A stretch of DNA of 43,766 bases, from assembly GCA_947173955.1 (NCBI GenBank), contig CAMWHE010000015.1, forward strand, positions 1 through 43,766. Reading direction: 5' to 3'. The translations under genes were made by a program, and so were the position numbers. Below, piece by piece: positions 28,525-36,043 of the stretch (position 1 is its first letter; each line of letters opens with the position of its first letter). A model generated the notes under the pieces. That model saw only the letters and a program-made list of their open reading frames with translations, was not told the DNA's origin and did no database searches. Source of the DNA: an uncultured Bacteroidales bacterium. GTDB taxonomy: Bacteria > Bacteroidota > Bacteroidia > Bacteroidales > Muribaculaceae.

Positions 28525-30924
28525 ATGAAAAAAACAATCTTTCTCTCTCTGATCTACGCTGTCTTCTGCGCTTTTACATCCGGAGCAAAAGTCGGTCAGG
28601 CGCGCAAATGGAATGACGGATGGCGCTTTGAGCTCTCCGATTCAGCCCACTATGCCTCAAAGGAATTTTCCGACACGGCCTGGCGATCGCTCACTCTTCC
28701 CCACGACTGGTCGCGCGAAGGCATCCCGTCGCCCACTCTGGCGAGCTGCACCGGCTATCTCCCCGGCGGAACCGCCTGGTATCGCAAGCATTTCGACGTG
28801 TCGCTTGACTCTCTCGGCGACAATCTGCTGAAAGTCTACTTTGAAGGCATCTACAACCGCAGCGAAATCTATCTCAACGGCCATAAGATCGGCGAACGGC
28901 CCAATGGCTATGTATCGACCGAATATGACCTGACTCCCTACCTCGCCGACGGTGAAAATGTTTTGGCGGTCAGAGTCGACCATTCGCGCTACGCCGACTC
29001 GCGATGGTACACCGGATCTGGCATCTACCGCGATGTCTATATATACGAAAAGCCGGCACGACACATCGCGCTTTGGGGACTTAGCTGGGAGGCCAAGCAG
29101 GTCAAAGGACGTAAATGGAAGATCGAAGTTACCACTGAACTTGAAGGTAAATCTACAACGAATGAAAAACTTACCCTGAGTCTGACCGCTCCTGATGGAA
29201 AAACGGTAGCAAGCCGGACTATGAAAGCGACCGGCGACACCTGCAAAACTGTATTCACCATCAACGATCCGGCTCTATGGAACACCGGGAACCCCGCATT
29301 ATACTCGCTCGAAGCAAAGCTCACGGCAAATGGCCGGGAGATTGACAGCGAGACTGTTCCGGTCGGCTTCCGGACGATTGGGTTTGACGCCGACAAAGGC
29401 TTCGCGCTCAACGGCAAGTCTATGAAAATTAAAGGCGTATGTCTCCATCATGACAACGGAATATTCGGGGCGGCTGTGCCTCCTGCGCTCGTCAAGCAGC
29501 GACTTGAGACGCTGAAAAGCCTTGGTGTCAACGCGATCCGTTGCTCCCATAACCCCCAGGCGCCTATATTTTATACCTACTGCGACTCGCTCGGACTGAT
29601 GGTCATGGACGAGGCCAGCGACGAGTGGGAATTCCCGAAACGCAAATGGATCGAAGGATGGAACCGCGGCAAGCCCGGATTTGATGGTACCGCCGACTTC
29701 TTCAACGACTGGATAGAGCGCGACGTCACCGATATGGTACGCCGCGACCGCGTCCACCCATCGGTGATACTCTGGAGTGTAGGCAATGAGGTCGACTACC
29801 CCAACGACCCATACTCTCATCCGATCCTCGACACACCCGACGATACCGGCATGACCCAGGCCCAGTATGGCGGCTTCGACCCGACAGCTCCCCGGGCCGA
29901 GCGTATCGGCGAGATCGCCGACCGCCTTTCCAAAGCAATAAAACGGTACGACACATCGCGCCCCACGACGGGCGCACTCGCCGGTGTCGTCATGTCCAAC
30001 TGCACCACCTATCCTGAAGCCGTAGATATCGTAGGCTACAATTACACCGAAAAGCGTTATGCCACTGACCACGCCACATACCCTGACCGCATCATCTACG
30101 GAAGCGAAAACCGCCACGACATGGAGGCATGGAAAGCCGTACGCGACAACGACTTCATTTCAGGCCAGTTCATCTGGACAGGCGCCGACTATCTCGGCGA
30201 ATCCGGGGCATGGCCCTCGCGCGGCCTTTATACCGGACTAATCGACTTCGCCAACAATGTAAAGCCTCGCGGCTACTTCCGCGCGTCGCTCTGGAGTGAT
30301 GAGCCGATGGCCTATATCGGCACATATCCGGCAAGCTTCCGCGGACGCCGCCACAACTATATGTCTATTGACGCCCCTGCCGTATGGAACTACCGTGACG
30401 GCGACATAGTGCGTATTGTCTGCTATACCAATCAGCCTGCGGCTCGACTGCTCCTTGACGGAAAGCCGTTTGGCGATACGGCTGAAAAAGATCCCGATAC
30501 GGGCGTCATCCACTGGGATCTCCCCTACTCGCCCGGCACTCTGACAGTCGAAGCGCTCGATGCCGACGGTAATCCCGCCGCTACCGACTCAATCACAACC
30601 TGCACGCGCCCGGCAACACTTACAGCCGAGACTATACATAAGGCTTCCGGCCCTGACGATATCCACATCATCGAGGTCACTGCTCTCGATGATAACGGCA
30701 ATCTCTGCTTTCTGGCCGACAATCTGATCAACTGCTTCGTCCGAGGTGGCACCCTGCTGGGACTCGAAAACGCCGATAACACTGATATGTCAGCTCCGAC
30801 AGCCCGAAGCCGACGCTTGCACAACGGGCGCCTTACCCTCTATGTGGCTCCCGTAGCACCCGTGGCCGATATCCATCTGTCGTCACCGTTGCTACCTCCT
30901 CTGCATCTCAAAGTTGAATACTAA
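28525..30924 (+). CDS. GH2-family glycoside hydrolase (beta-galactosidase-like), secreted
   Basis: The ATG at 28525 gives a signal peptide (MKKTIFLSLIYAVFCAFTSG). The open frame upstream lies in alaS and its terminator. The product is 799 aa. The N-terminal sugar-binding domain (LPHDWSREG, RKHFDVS) is followed by an immunoglobulin-like domain and the TIM barrel. Glu422 in WSVGNEV is the acid/base and Glu528 in YGSEN is the likely nucleophile. C-terminal beta domains end the chain. It probably removes terminal beta-galactose or a related sugar from glycans in the periplasm or at the surface. Exact specificity is open. Confidence 0.92.
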   Translation: MKKTIFLSLIYAVFCAFTSGAKVGQARKWNDGWRFELSDSAHYASKEFSDTAWRSLTLPHDWSREGIPSPTLASCTGYLPGGTAWYRKHFDVSLDSLGDNLLKVYFEGIYNRSEIYLNGHKIGERPNGYVSTEYDLTPYLADGENVLAVRVDHSRYADSRWYTGSGIYRDVYIYEKPARHIALWGLSWEAKQVKGRKWKIEVTTELEGKSTTNEKLTLSLTAPDGKTVASRTMKATGDTCKTVFTINDPALWNTGNPALYSLEAKLTANGREIDSETVPVGFRTIGFDADKGFALNGKSMKIKGVCLHHDNGIFGAAVPPALVKQRLETLKSLGVNAIRCSHNPQAPIFYTYCDSLGLMVMDEASDEWEFPKRKWIEGWNRGKPGFDGTADFFNDWIERDVTDMVRRDRVHPSVILWSVGNEVDYPNDPYSHPILDTPDDTGMTQAQYGGFDPTAPRAERIGEIADRLSKAIKRYDTSRPTTGALAGVVMSNCTTYPEAVDIVGYNYTEKRYATDHATYPDRIIYGSENRHDMEAWKAVRDNDFISGQFIWTGADYLGESGAWPSRGLYTGLIDFANNVKPRGYFRASLWSDEPMAYIGTYPASFRGRRHNYMSIDAPAVWNYRDGDIVRIVCYTNQPAARLLLDGKPFGDTAEKDPDTGVIHWDLPYSPGTLTVEALDADGNPAATDSITTCTRPATLTAETIHKASGPDDIHIIEVTALDDNGNLCFLADNLINCFVRGGTLLGLENADNTDMSAPTARSRRLHNGRLTLYVAPVAPVADIHLSSPLLPPLHLKVEY

Positions 30925-30936
30925 TCAGCACCGCTA

Positions 30937-31260
30937 ATGGCCTGCTCAACCGAATTTATAGACTTCATCTGCGATGCACTGGCTCCTCTCGGAGAAGTCA
31001 GTGCCCGCAAGATGATGGGCGACTATGTGATCTACGTCAACGGGAAATGCGTCATAACCGCCTGTGACAACTGCGCTTATGTCAAAAAGCTCGACTGCAT
31101 AGCTCCGCGGATGGCTGATGCCGAGACCGGCTGCGCATATCCCGGCGCAAAAGAAAGCTACATTCTCGACTTCTCCGATCGGCGCCACGCCCTCCGGGTC
31201 ATTGCAACCCTCTGGGACGCCCTACCCTTCCCCAAAAAGAAAAAAGCCAAGACTATCTGA
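30937..31260 (+). CDS. TfoX N-terminal domain protein
   Basis: The 107-aa protein consists of a single TfoX-N domain (EVSARKMMGDYVIYVNGK near 19-36, and a Pro/Lys-rich end). Full-length TfoX/Sxy proteins control competence genes in gamma-proteobacteria. Single-domain versions are widespread and of unknown role. It starts 12 bp after the glycosidase stop and so may be read with it. Confidence 0.85.
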   Translation: MACSTEFIDFICDALAPLGEVSARKMMGDYVIYVNGKCVITACDNCAYVKKLDCIAPRMADAETGCAYPGAKESYILDFSDRRHALRVIATLWDALPFPKKKKAKTI

Positions 31261-31424
31261 ATATTTTTTATCACAGGCGGTTGAGCTCATCAGCGGAGGC
31301 AGAGATGCCTTTGTAGGCGCTCTTTCGTGGCTGGAATTTGTAGATCAGGCTGTGCGCCCTCATCCTACAGCAACAATCAGCAAGGATATGTAAAAATGTC
31401 CTCTCAGCCTTTCCCAGCAACTTT
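31261..31424. other. Gene-free spacer
   Basis: I see no gene, tRNA or clear promoter here. The TfoX gene ends at 31260 and no hairpin follows it closely. The region separates core genes from the more AT-rich accessory unit. Confidence 0.6.
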
Positions 31425-31461
31425 AATAAAAAATCTCCGACAATAAATGAACTGCCGGAGA
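31425..31461 (-). terminator. Terminator of the TM2/deiminase-fold operon
   Basis: On the minus strand tctccg (31461-31456) pairs with cggaga (31439-31434) and is followed by ttttttatt. It lies 42 bp after the stop of the TM2 gene. Confidence 0.65.
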
Positions 31462-31502
31462 AGTAATTACTCGTAGATGTCGGTTCGAAAATATGTTTGT
31501 AC

Positions 31503-32357
31503 TTACATATAATTTGATTTCAAAGGAATAACTTTACCAAAAATTATAATACCCGAAGCTATGGCTCCATACTCGCCATCATAAGTATAACTTGTCTCAA
31601 AGGTTGAAAAAAAGATATAATTGGAAATTTTATTGAGTACACAATGGTCAATCATTGCCGGCGTGAACATCATAGCCAGACCGGCTCCAAGTTTGTTCAA
31701 TTCGGTTTTGTCGCCTTCAGATAGCTCCTTTCTGATATTTTCGTTTACCTTCTCTTTTATAAGGGTATTGATTTCGGCTTTAGCTTGTGTTTCAGTGGGA
31801 TTTTTAAGTACAGCAATAAATAAAATTGCCAAGATAGAAAGAATTAAAATAACACTCTTCTGACTGCTTGGTTTTCTCTGTACGTAGGTGACAATCGGTT
31901 CCTTAGAGTTTCTCTGCGTATATTCTGTATAAGCCGGAGTGGTGATTGTATTATAGTTATTGTTCACTCTATAATCTATATCACGACGGATTTGTTGTGT
32001 CTCAATACGTGTATTGTATAACTCAACTTTTCCTCCGAGGGTAAATAGGTCTACAAAGGCTCCAAGACCGCACAAACCGCCTGTTATAAACCATAGTAGT
32101 CCCGTACCCCATTTATTCAGGTAGAAACGATGCAATCCAAAGCATCCGAAGCAACCGAATAGCCAAAGCAGATATGCTACAGTTTTAGATTTAAAGAGGT
32201 TGCGTGGTACAGATGAATATTGGATGGTTTTGGTTTGTGACACCTTCTGATTTTTAGCCGACGTTCTATTATTAGATGAATGCGTTTCTAAATCATTGTA
32301 ACCATTTTCATGTTTACGCTGTTCTTCAAGCGCTTTTAGATAAGAATCTAATGACAT
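31503..32357 (-). CDS. TM2-domain membrane protein
   Basis: The 284-aa protein has a cytoplasmic polar start (1-55). The TM2 domain follows (about 58-110): two helices around FGCFGLHRFYL, with the conserved Gly/His/Phe/Tyr pattern and DLFTLGG. After a linker comes a third helix (about 167-184) and a C-terminal domain (186-284) with NPTETQAKAEI and NYIFFSTFETSY. That domain resembles DUF4359 as I recall it, though this assignment is weak. TM2 proteins are of uncertain function. It follows the deiminase-fold gene by 4 bp and is clearly co-transcribed. Codons are AT-rich compared with the neighbouring core genes. Confidence 0.85.
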   Translation of the reverse strand: MSLDSYLKALEEQRKHENGYNDLETHSSNNRTSAKNQKVSQTKTIQYSSVPRNLFKSKTVAYLLWLFGCFGCFGLHRFYLNKWGTGLLWFITGGLCGLGAFVDLFTLGGKVELYNTRIETQQIRRDIDYRVNNNYNTITTPAYTEYTQRNSKEPIVTYVQRKPSSQKSVILILSILAILFIAVLKNPTETQAKAEINTLIKEKVNENIRKELSEGDKTELNKLGAGLAMMFTPAMIDHCVLNKISNYIFFSTFETSYTYDGEYGAIASGIIIFGKVIPLKSNYM

Positions 32358-32361
32358 AAGA

Positions 32362-33639
32362 TTAGTTTATATAGGTCCAGGTTGTGCAGTTGAGGATACC
32401 GCCACAGAGGGCTATCTCGTTGTAATCTATGGTTTCGATAGTTTTATTCGGGAAAACTTCTTTGAGTTTGGCAAGGGCCTCGGCATCTTTATTGCCGGGG
32501 ACACCGAACACAGGCATAACTATCAGGTCGTCTACTTCAAGATAGTTCAAGTAAATGCCTATGGCATGTTCGTTGTTCCCTTTGATTTTGTGCTCGAACC
32601 AGGGGAAGTTAATGTATGTAAGATTCGCTTTTTCAAGGGCTTTGATCATAGCCTCTTTCATATACTTGAAATCCTGATCGAGATTATTGACAAGCACCGT
32701 ATTATTGTCAACAAAGCGTATCATTCCGTCGGCATGACCCGTGAAATCATATTCAACTTTGTATGCCGGAACAATGATTATCTCACATTCAAGCAGTCTT
32801 GAAAGTTCACTAACCAGTTTTTCTTTATCCCAATCAGGATTTTCGGAGAAAATACGATCGGTTATGATAGCCTTACAGCCAAACATCACCACGTTTCCGC
32901 CGTCCAGATTAATTTCTGAGAATTCGGGTGTCAAGCCGTTGAGCTGATCGACATAACGTACATTGGACCTGGATTCTGAGTATTTTCTATCCCTAAGATA
33001 TGAGGGATCATACTTAAACTGTATCAGTTTGCCGCTCGGGGTCTGGACTGGCATATAGTCGCGACACCATATATCCTTTGTGCCCTTAAGGAAGGCGAAA
33101 GGGATATTATGCCTGTTTAAAATATCCGTAAGTTGCTTACAGACTGCCGGATGTCGTTCAGCCATAAGTGCAGACATGTATACAACTTTCTGTCCTTTCT
33201 TCATTTTGAAATCAGACTTTGGCAACTCGGACTTCTGAGATAATGAGGTACTATCTTTAGACGAGGCAGCACTCAAATGGCGCTCCCGCCACTCGTTTCT
33301 AAACTTACTTTCATCGTATCCGAGAAGGCGTTTGCATACTTCGGGAGTTGGCTCTATATTATTTTCATTACAGATGTCATAAAAGATTGCCAGCTTGGTA
33401 CGCCCGTTAGAATGGAAATTTCTTATATAAGAGGTAGATATGCTCTTACCGTTTAGAAACAATCTATTATTTATTTTGGATAGTATTGTATGCTGTCGTT
33501 TAACCGATGTATTCTTATCGGCCAATTCGTTCATAAGCTGTGTAAGCGGCTTCTTCTTAAGCAATCTATATCCAGCATACATTACGCTTCCTATACCTGC
33601 AAGACTACCTAATATGCTTAATGTCGATTCTACACTCAT
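32362..33639 (-). CDS. Membrane-anchored agmatine/arginine deiminase-fold protein
   Basis: The 425-aa protein has a short membrane helix at 8-24. A helical unrecognised region (35-125) follows, with KINNRLFLNGK and FRNEWRERH. Residues about 150-425 form a guanidino-modifying (PAD/agmatine deiminase) fold: WCRDYMP (191-197), NLDGGN (245-250), GHADG with His302 (301-305), and the C-terminal CGGILNC with Cys418 as likely nucleophile. All expected catalytic residues are present, so it should be active on agmatine, arginine or a peptidyl-arginine. Normal agmatine deiminases are soluble and lack the anchored N-terminus. No other polyamine gene is nearby. It is the first gene of a two-gene unit. Confidence 0.85.
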   Translation of the reverse strand: MSVESTLSILGSLAGIGSVMYAGYRLLKKKPLTQLMNELADKNTSVKRQHTILSKINNRLFLNGKSISTSYIRNFHSNGRTKLAIFYDICNENNIEPTPEVCKRLLGYDESKFRNEWRERHLSAASSKDSTSLSQKSELPKSDFKMKKGQKVVYMSALMAERHPAVCKQLTDILNRHNIPFAFLKGTKDIWCRDYMPVQTPSGKLIQFKYDPSYLRDRKYSESRSNVRYVDQLNGLTPEFSEINLDGGNVVMFGCKAIITDRIFSENPDWDKEKLVSELSRLLECEIIIVPAYKVEYDFTGHADGMIRFVDNNTVLVNNLDQDFKYMKEAMIKALEKANLTYINFPWFEHKIKGNNEHAIGIYLNYLEVDDLIVMPVFGVPGNKDAEALAKLKEVFPNKTIETIDYNEIALCGGILNCTTWTYIN

Positions 33640-33730
33640 AGCATAAAAAATGCTCTGCCGTCCCCCTCAGAACAAACTATTTTTATAGATTTATAAAAAA
33701 GAAAAGCGCGGGACGATTCTACTGTATATC

Positions 33731-33889
33731 ACAACTGAGGCATCGCCAAACGCCATTGAAGAAATAAACAGTCCGCTCCCACGCCTTATCGAATATCGAT
33801 ACTCCCTTGTGGGGGAGCGGATATACGACAAGCATGAACGTTTTCTGACTGCCTATCCTTCTTCAGTAAATTTGGCGATTTCCAGTTGT
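33731..33889. repeat. 159-nt nested inverted-repeat element (MITE- or ncRNA-like)
   Basis: Three spaced arm pairs nest: acaact (33731) with agttgt (33884), atcgccaaa (33742-33750) with tttggcgat (33871-33879), and attgaagaa (33755-33763) with ttcttcagt (33859-33867, one G-T pair). In the middle, tccgctcccac (33772-33782) pairs with gtgggggagcgga (33809-33821) with a small bulge. A random region would not fold end to end like this. A degraded miniature transposable element or a structured RNA are the main options. Target-site duplications were not evident. Confidence 0.55.
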
Positions 33890-34025
33890 AGGATAAAGCA
33901 AAAACGCTTTTCAAATATGTCTTAGGCTAATACTCAACGGAGTTTAACCGGTGGCAAAGGTATGAAAATTTTCCGATAAAACAGGAACTTGCGATTAGTT
34001 TTCAACAGGTTGCTCTTAAATGCAA

Positions 34026-34055
34026 CACAGGCGCGGCCTTACGGTCACGCCTGTG
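34026..34055 (-). terminator. Possible pgm terminator
   Basis: cacaggcg (34026-34033) pairs with cgcctgtg (34048-34055), 24 bp beyond the pgm stop. The T-rich tail is poor, so confidence is modest. Confidence 0.45.
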
Positions 34056-34078
34056 CAATATGCAGAGTTTATGTGAGA

Positions 34079-35827
34079 TCAGATGTGAAGGTCTTTCTTG
34101 ACAGCTTCGATCTTCTTGCCGGCCTCTTCGATGCAACGGTCATAGTCGGCTTTGGTGTCCATATGACCCTTGACTTCAATGTAGAATTTGATCTTGGGCT
34201 CGGTTCCTGAGGGACGTACCGAAACCTTTGTGCCGTCCTCGGTGAAGAACTGGAGCACATTGGATGTCGTCGGCATATCCATCTTGGTGACGGTGCCGGT
34301 GGCTGTGTCGGTTACGTTCAGATCGGCATAGTCCTTGACTGTCACCACTTTTGAGCCGCCGAGCTGCTTGGGCGGATTGGCTCGGAAGTCGCGCATCATC
34401 TGCTGGATCTCCTCGGCGCCGCTCTTGCCGGTGCGGACTACAGAGATTCCCTCTTCGCGAGAGAAACCGTATTTGAGATAGATGTCCTGGAGCATTTCCA
34501 TGAAGTCCATGCCCTTGTCTTTGGCCCAGGCTGCGATCTCAGCCATCAGCGAGATAGCCGAAACGGAGTCCTTGTCGCGGGCAAAGGTCTCGGCGAGGAA
34601 GCCATAGCTCTCTTCGCCTCCACCAAGGTAACGCGAGGTGGCCTCATGGTCGCGGATGACGGCTGCTATCCACTTGAAGCCGGTGTAGCAGTCAAACATC
34701 TTGATGTTGTTGGCATCAGCTATGGCCTTGATGGTCTCTGTGGTCACGATAGTCTTGACGATATATTCATTGCCGGTGAGCTTGCCGAGCTCGGCGTTGC
34801 GGGTCATCAGGTAGTTGAGCAGGATCATCACGATCTGGTTGCCGTTGATGAGCACATACTCGCCGGCATTGTTGCGGATCACGCAGCCGATACGGTCGGC
34901 GTCGGGATCAGAAGCTACGACGAGGTCAGCGCCCACCTCTTTAGCCTTGGCGATAGCCATAGCCATAGCCGAAGGATTCTCGGGGTTGGGAGAGTCAACT
35001 GTGGGGAAATCGCCGCTGGGGACATCCTGCTCGGGGACGTTAATGATGTTGGTGAAGCCGTAGTTGCGGAGCGACTGCGGGATGAGCTTGACACCTGTGC
35101 CGTGGATAGGAGTGTAGACGATCTTCAGGTCGTGATATTTCTTGATCACGTCGGGGCTCAGCGAAAGTCCCTTGATAGCTGCGAGGAACGCGTCGTCCAT
35201 CTCCTTGCCTATGATGTGGATGCGCGACTTGTCGCCCTTAAACTTGATTTCGCTTACGCTCTTGATCTTGTTGACATTGTCGATGATATTGACATCATGG
35301 GGAGCGATAATCTGAGCGCCGTCAGCCCAGTAGGCCTTGTAGCCGTTGTATTCTTTCGGGTTGTGGGATGCAGTGATGTTGACGCCGCTCTGACAGCCGA
35401 GATGGCGGATAGCGAACGACAGCTCAGGTGTAGGACGGAAATCCTCGAAGAGGTAGACAGTGATGCCGTTGGCCGAGAAAATGTCGGCTACAATCTCGGC
35501 AAACTTGCGGGAATTGTTGCGCACGTCGTGACCAACCACGACCTTGATCTCAGGAAGTTCTGCAAAAGCCTCTTTAAGATAGTTGGCAAGACCCTGAGTA
35601 GCAGCGCCTACGGTGTAGATATTCATGCGGTTGGAACCTGCGCCCATTATGCCGCGAAGGCCACCCGTACCGAACTCAAGGTCGCGATAAAACGACTCGA
35701 TAAGCTCCGTCTTATCGTCAGCGTCAAGCATTCGCTTTACTTCCATGCGAGTTTCCTCGTCGTATCCGTCGCCGAGCCATACATTAGCCTTAGCGACTAC
35801 CTCTTTCATTAACTGATCGTTATCCAT
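34079..35827 (-). CDS. Phosphoglucomutase/phosphomannomutase
   Basis: The 582-aa cytoplasmic enzyme of the alpha-D-phosphohexomutase family interconverts hexose 1- and 6-phosphates. Ser154 in TASHNPKEYNGYK is the phosphoserine. DPDADR binds the metal, GGEESYG recognises the sugar and RPSGTEPKIKFY binds phosphate. The length fits the PGM2-like group, which may prefer glucose, ribose or mannose phosphates. It supplies glucose-1-P for UDP-sugars such as those used by galE. It is monocistronic with a strong promoter. Confidence 0.95.
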   Translation of the reverse strand: MDNDQLMKEVVAKANVWLGDGYDEETRMEVKRMLDADDKTELIESFYRDLEFGTGGLRGIMGAGSNRMNIYTVGAATQGLANYLKEAFAELPEIKVVVGHDVRNNSRKFAEIVADIFSANGITVYLFEDFRPTPELSFAIRHLGCQSGVNITASHNPKEYNGYKAYWADGAQIIAPHDVNIIDNVNKIKSVSEIKFKGDKSRIHIIGKEMDDAFLAAIKGLSLSPDVIKKYHDLKIVYTPIHGTGVKLIPQSLRNYGFTNIINVPEQDVPSGDFPTVDSPNPENPSAMAMAIAKAKEVGADLVVASDPDADRIGCVIRNNAGEYVLINGNQIVMILLNYLMTRNAELGKLTGNEYIVKTIVTTETIKAIADANNIKMFDCYTGFKWIAAVIRDHEATSRYLGGGEESYGFLAETFARDKDSVSAISLMAEIAAWAKDKGMDFMEMLQDIYLKYGFSREEGISVVRTGKSGAEEIQQMMRDFRANPPKQLGGSKVVTVKDYADLNVTDTATGTVTKMDMPTTSNVLQFFTEDGTKVSVRPSGTEPKIKFYIEVKGHMDTKADYDRCIEEAGKKIEAVKKDLHI

Positions 35828-35937
35828 ATAAGAAAAATATATTAGTTACTTGAATAATTGGCAAATAAATCGATAGAACTGACCGGCGAGCGGCGTTGCC
35901 TGCCGACCATCATACTTGATTATTTGGTAATAATAAG

Positions 35938-35968
35938 CAAAGATAAAAAGTTCCAAGAGTAATACAAA
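35938..35968 (-). promoter_or_regulatory. Promoter of the phosphohexomutase gene
   Basis: On the minus strand TTTG (35968-35965), 19 bp, then TATCTTTG (35945-35938): a consensus Bacteroidetes promoter. The leader of about 100 nt holds a GC-rich hairpin (35881-35908). Confidence 0.8.
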
Positions 35969-36043
35969 AACAAACGCCGAAAAGTTTGCTCCAAAAAGTT
36001 AAATCCCCTCTACTCCATCGCAAAACCCGATACTCAAAAAAGA

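Larger units (their letters stand above)
33640..34078. other. Intergenic region with a large self-complementary element
   Basis: No gene is seen in these 439 bases. The region holds the long hairpin at 33731-33889, a weaker hairpin close to the pgm end, and an agcat/atgct palindrome directly before the deiminase-fold ATG. A weak TAgTTTG-like box (minus, near 33670) could serve as the operon's promoter. Confidence 0.6.

Noticed and set aside
31261-31393. Open frame continuing past the TfoX gene
   Set aside because: It is in a different frame, has no start of its own and shows no recognisable domain.
34646-35812. Long plus-strand open frame of 388 codons
   Set aside because: It is antisense to the phosphohexomutase, which has all catalytic motifs. 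It is a codon-bias shadow.
35881-35908. GC-rich hairpin in the leader of the phosphohexomutase gene
   Set aside because: The stem relies on several G-U pairs and no known riboswitch core was recognised. It is mentioned only in the promoter entry.
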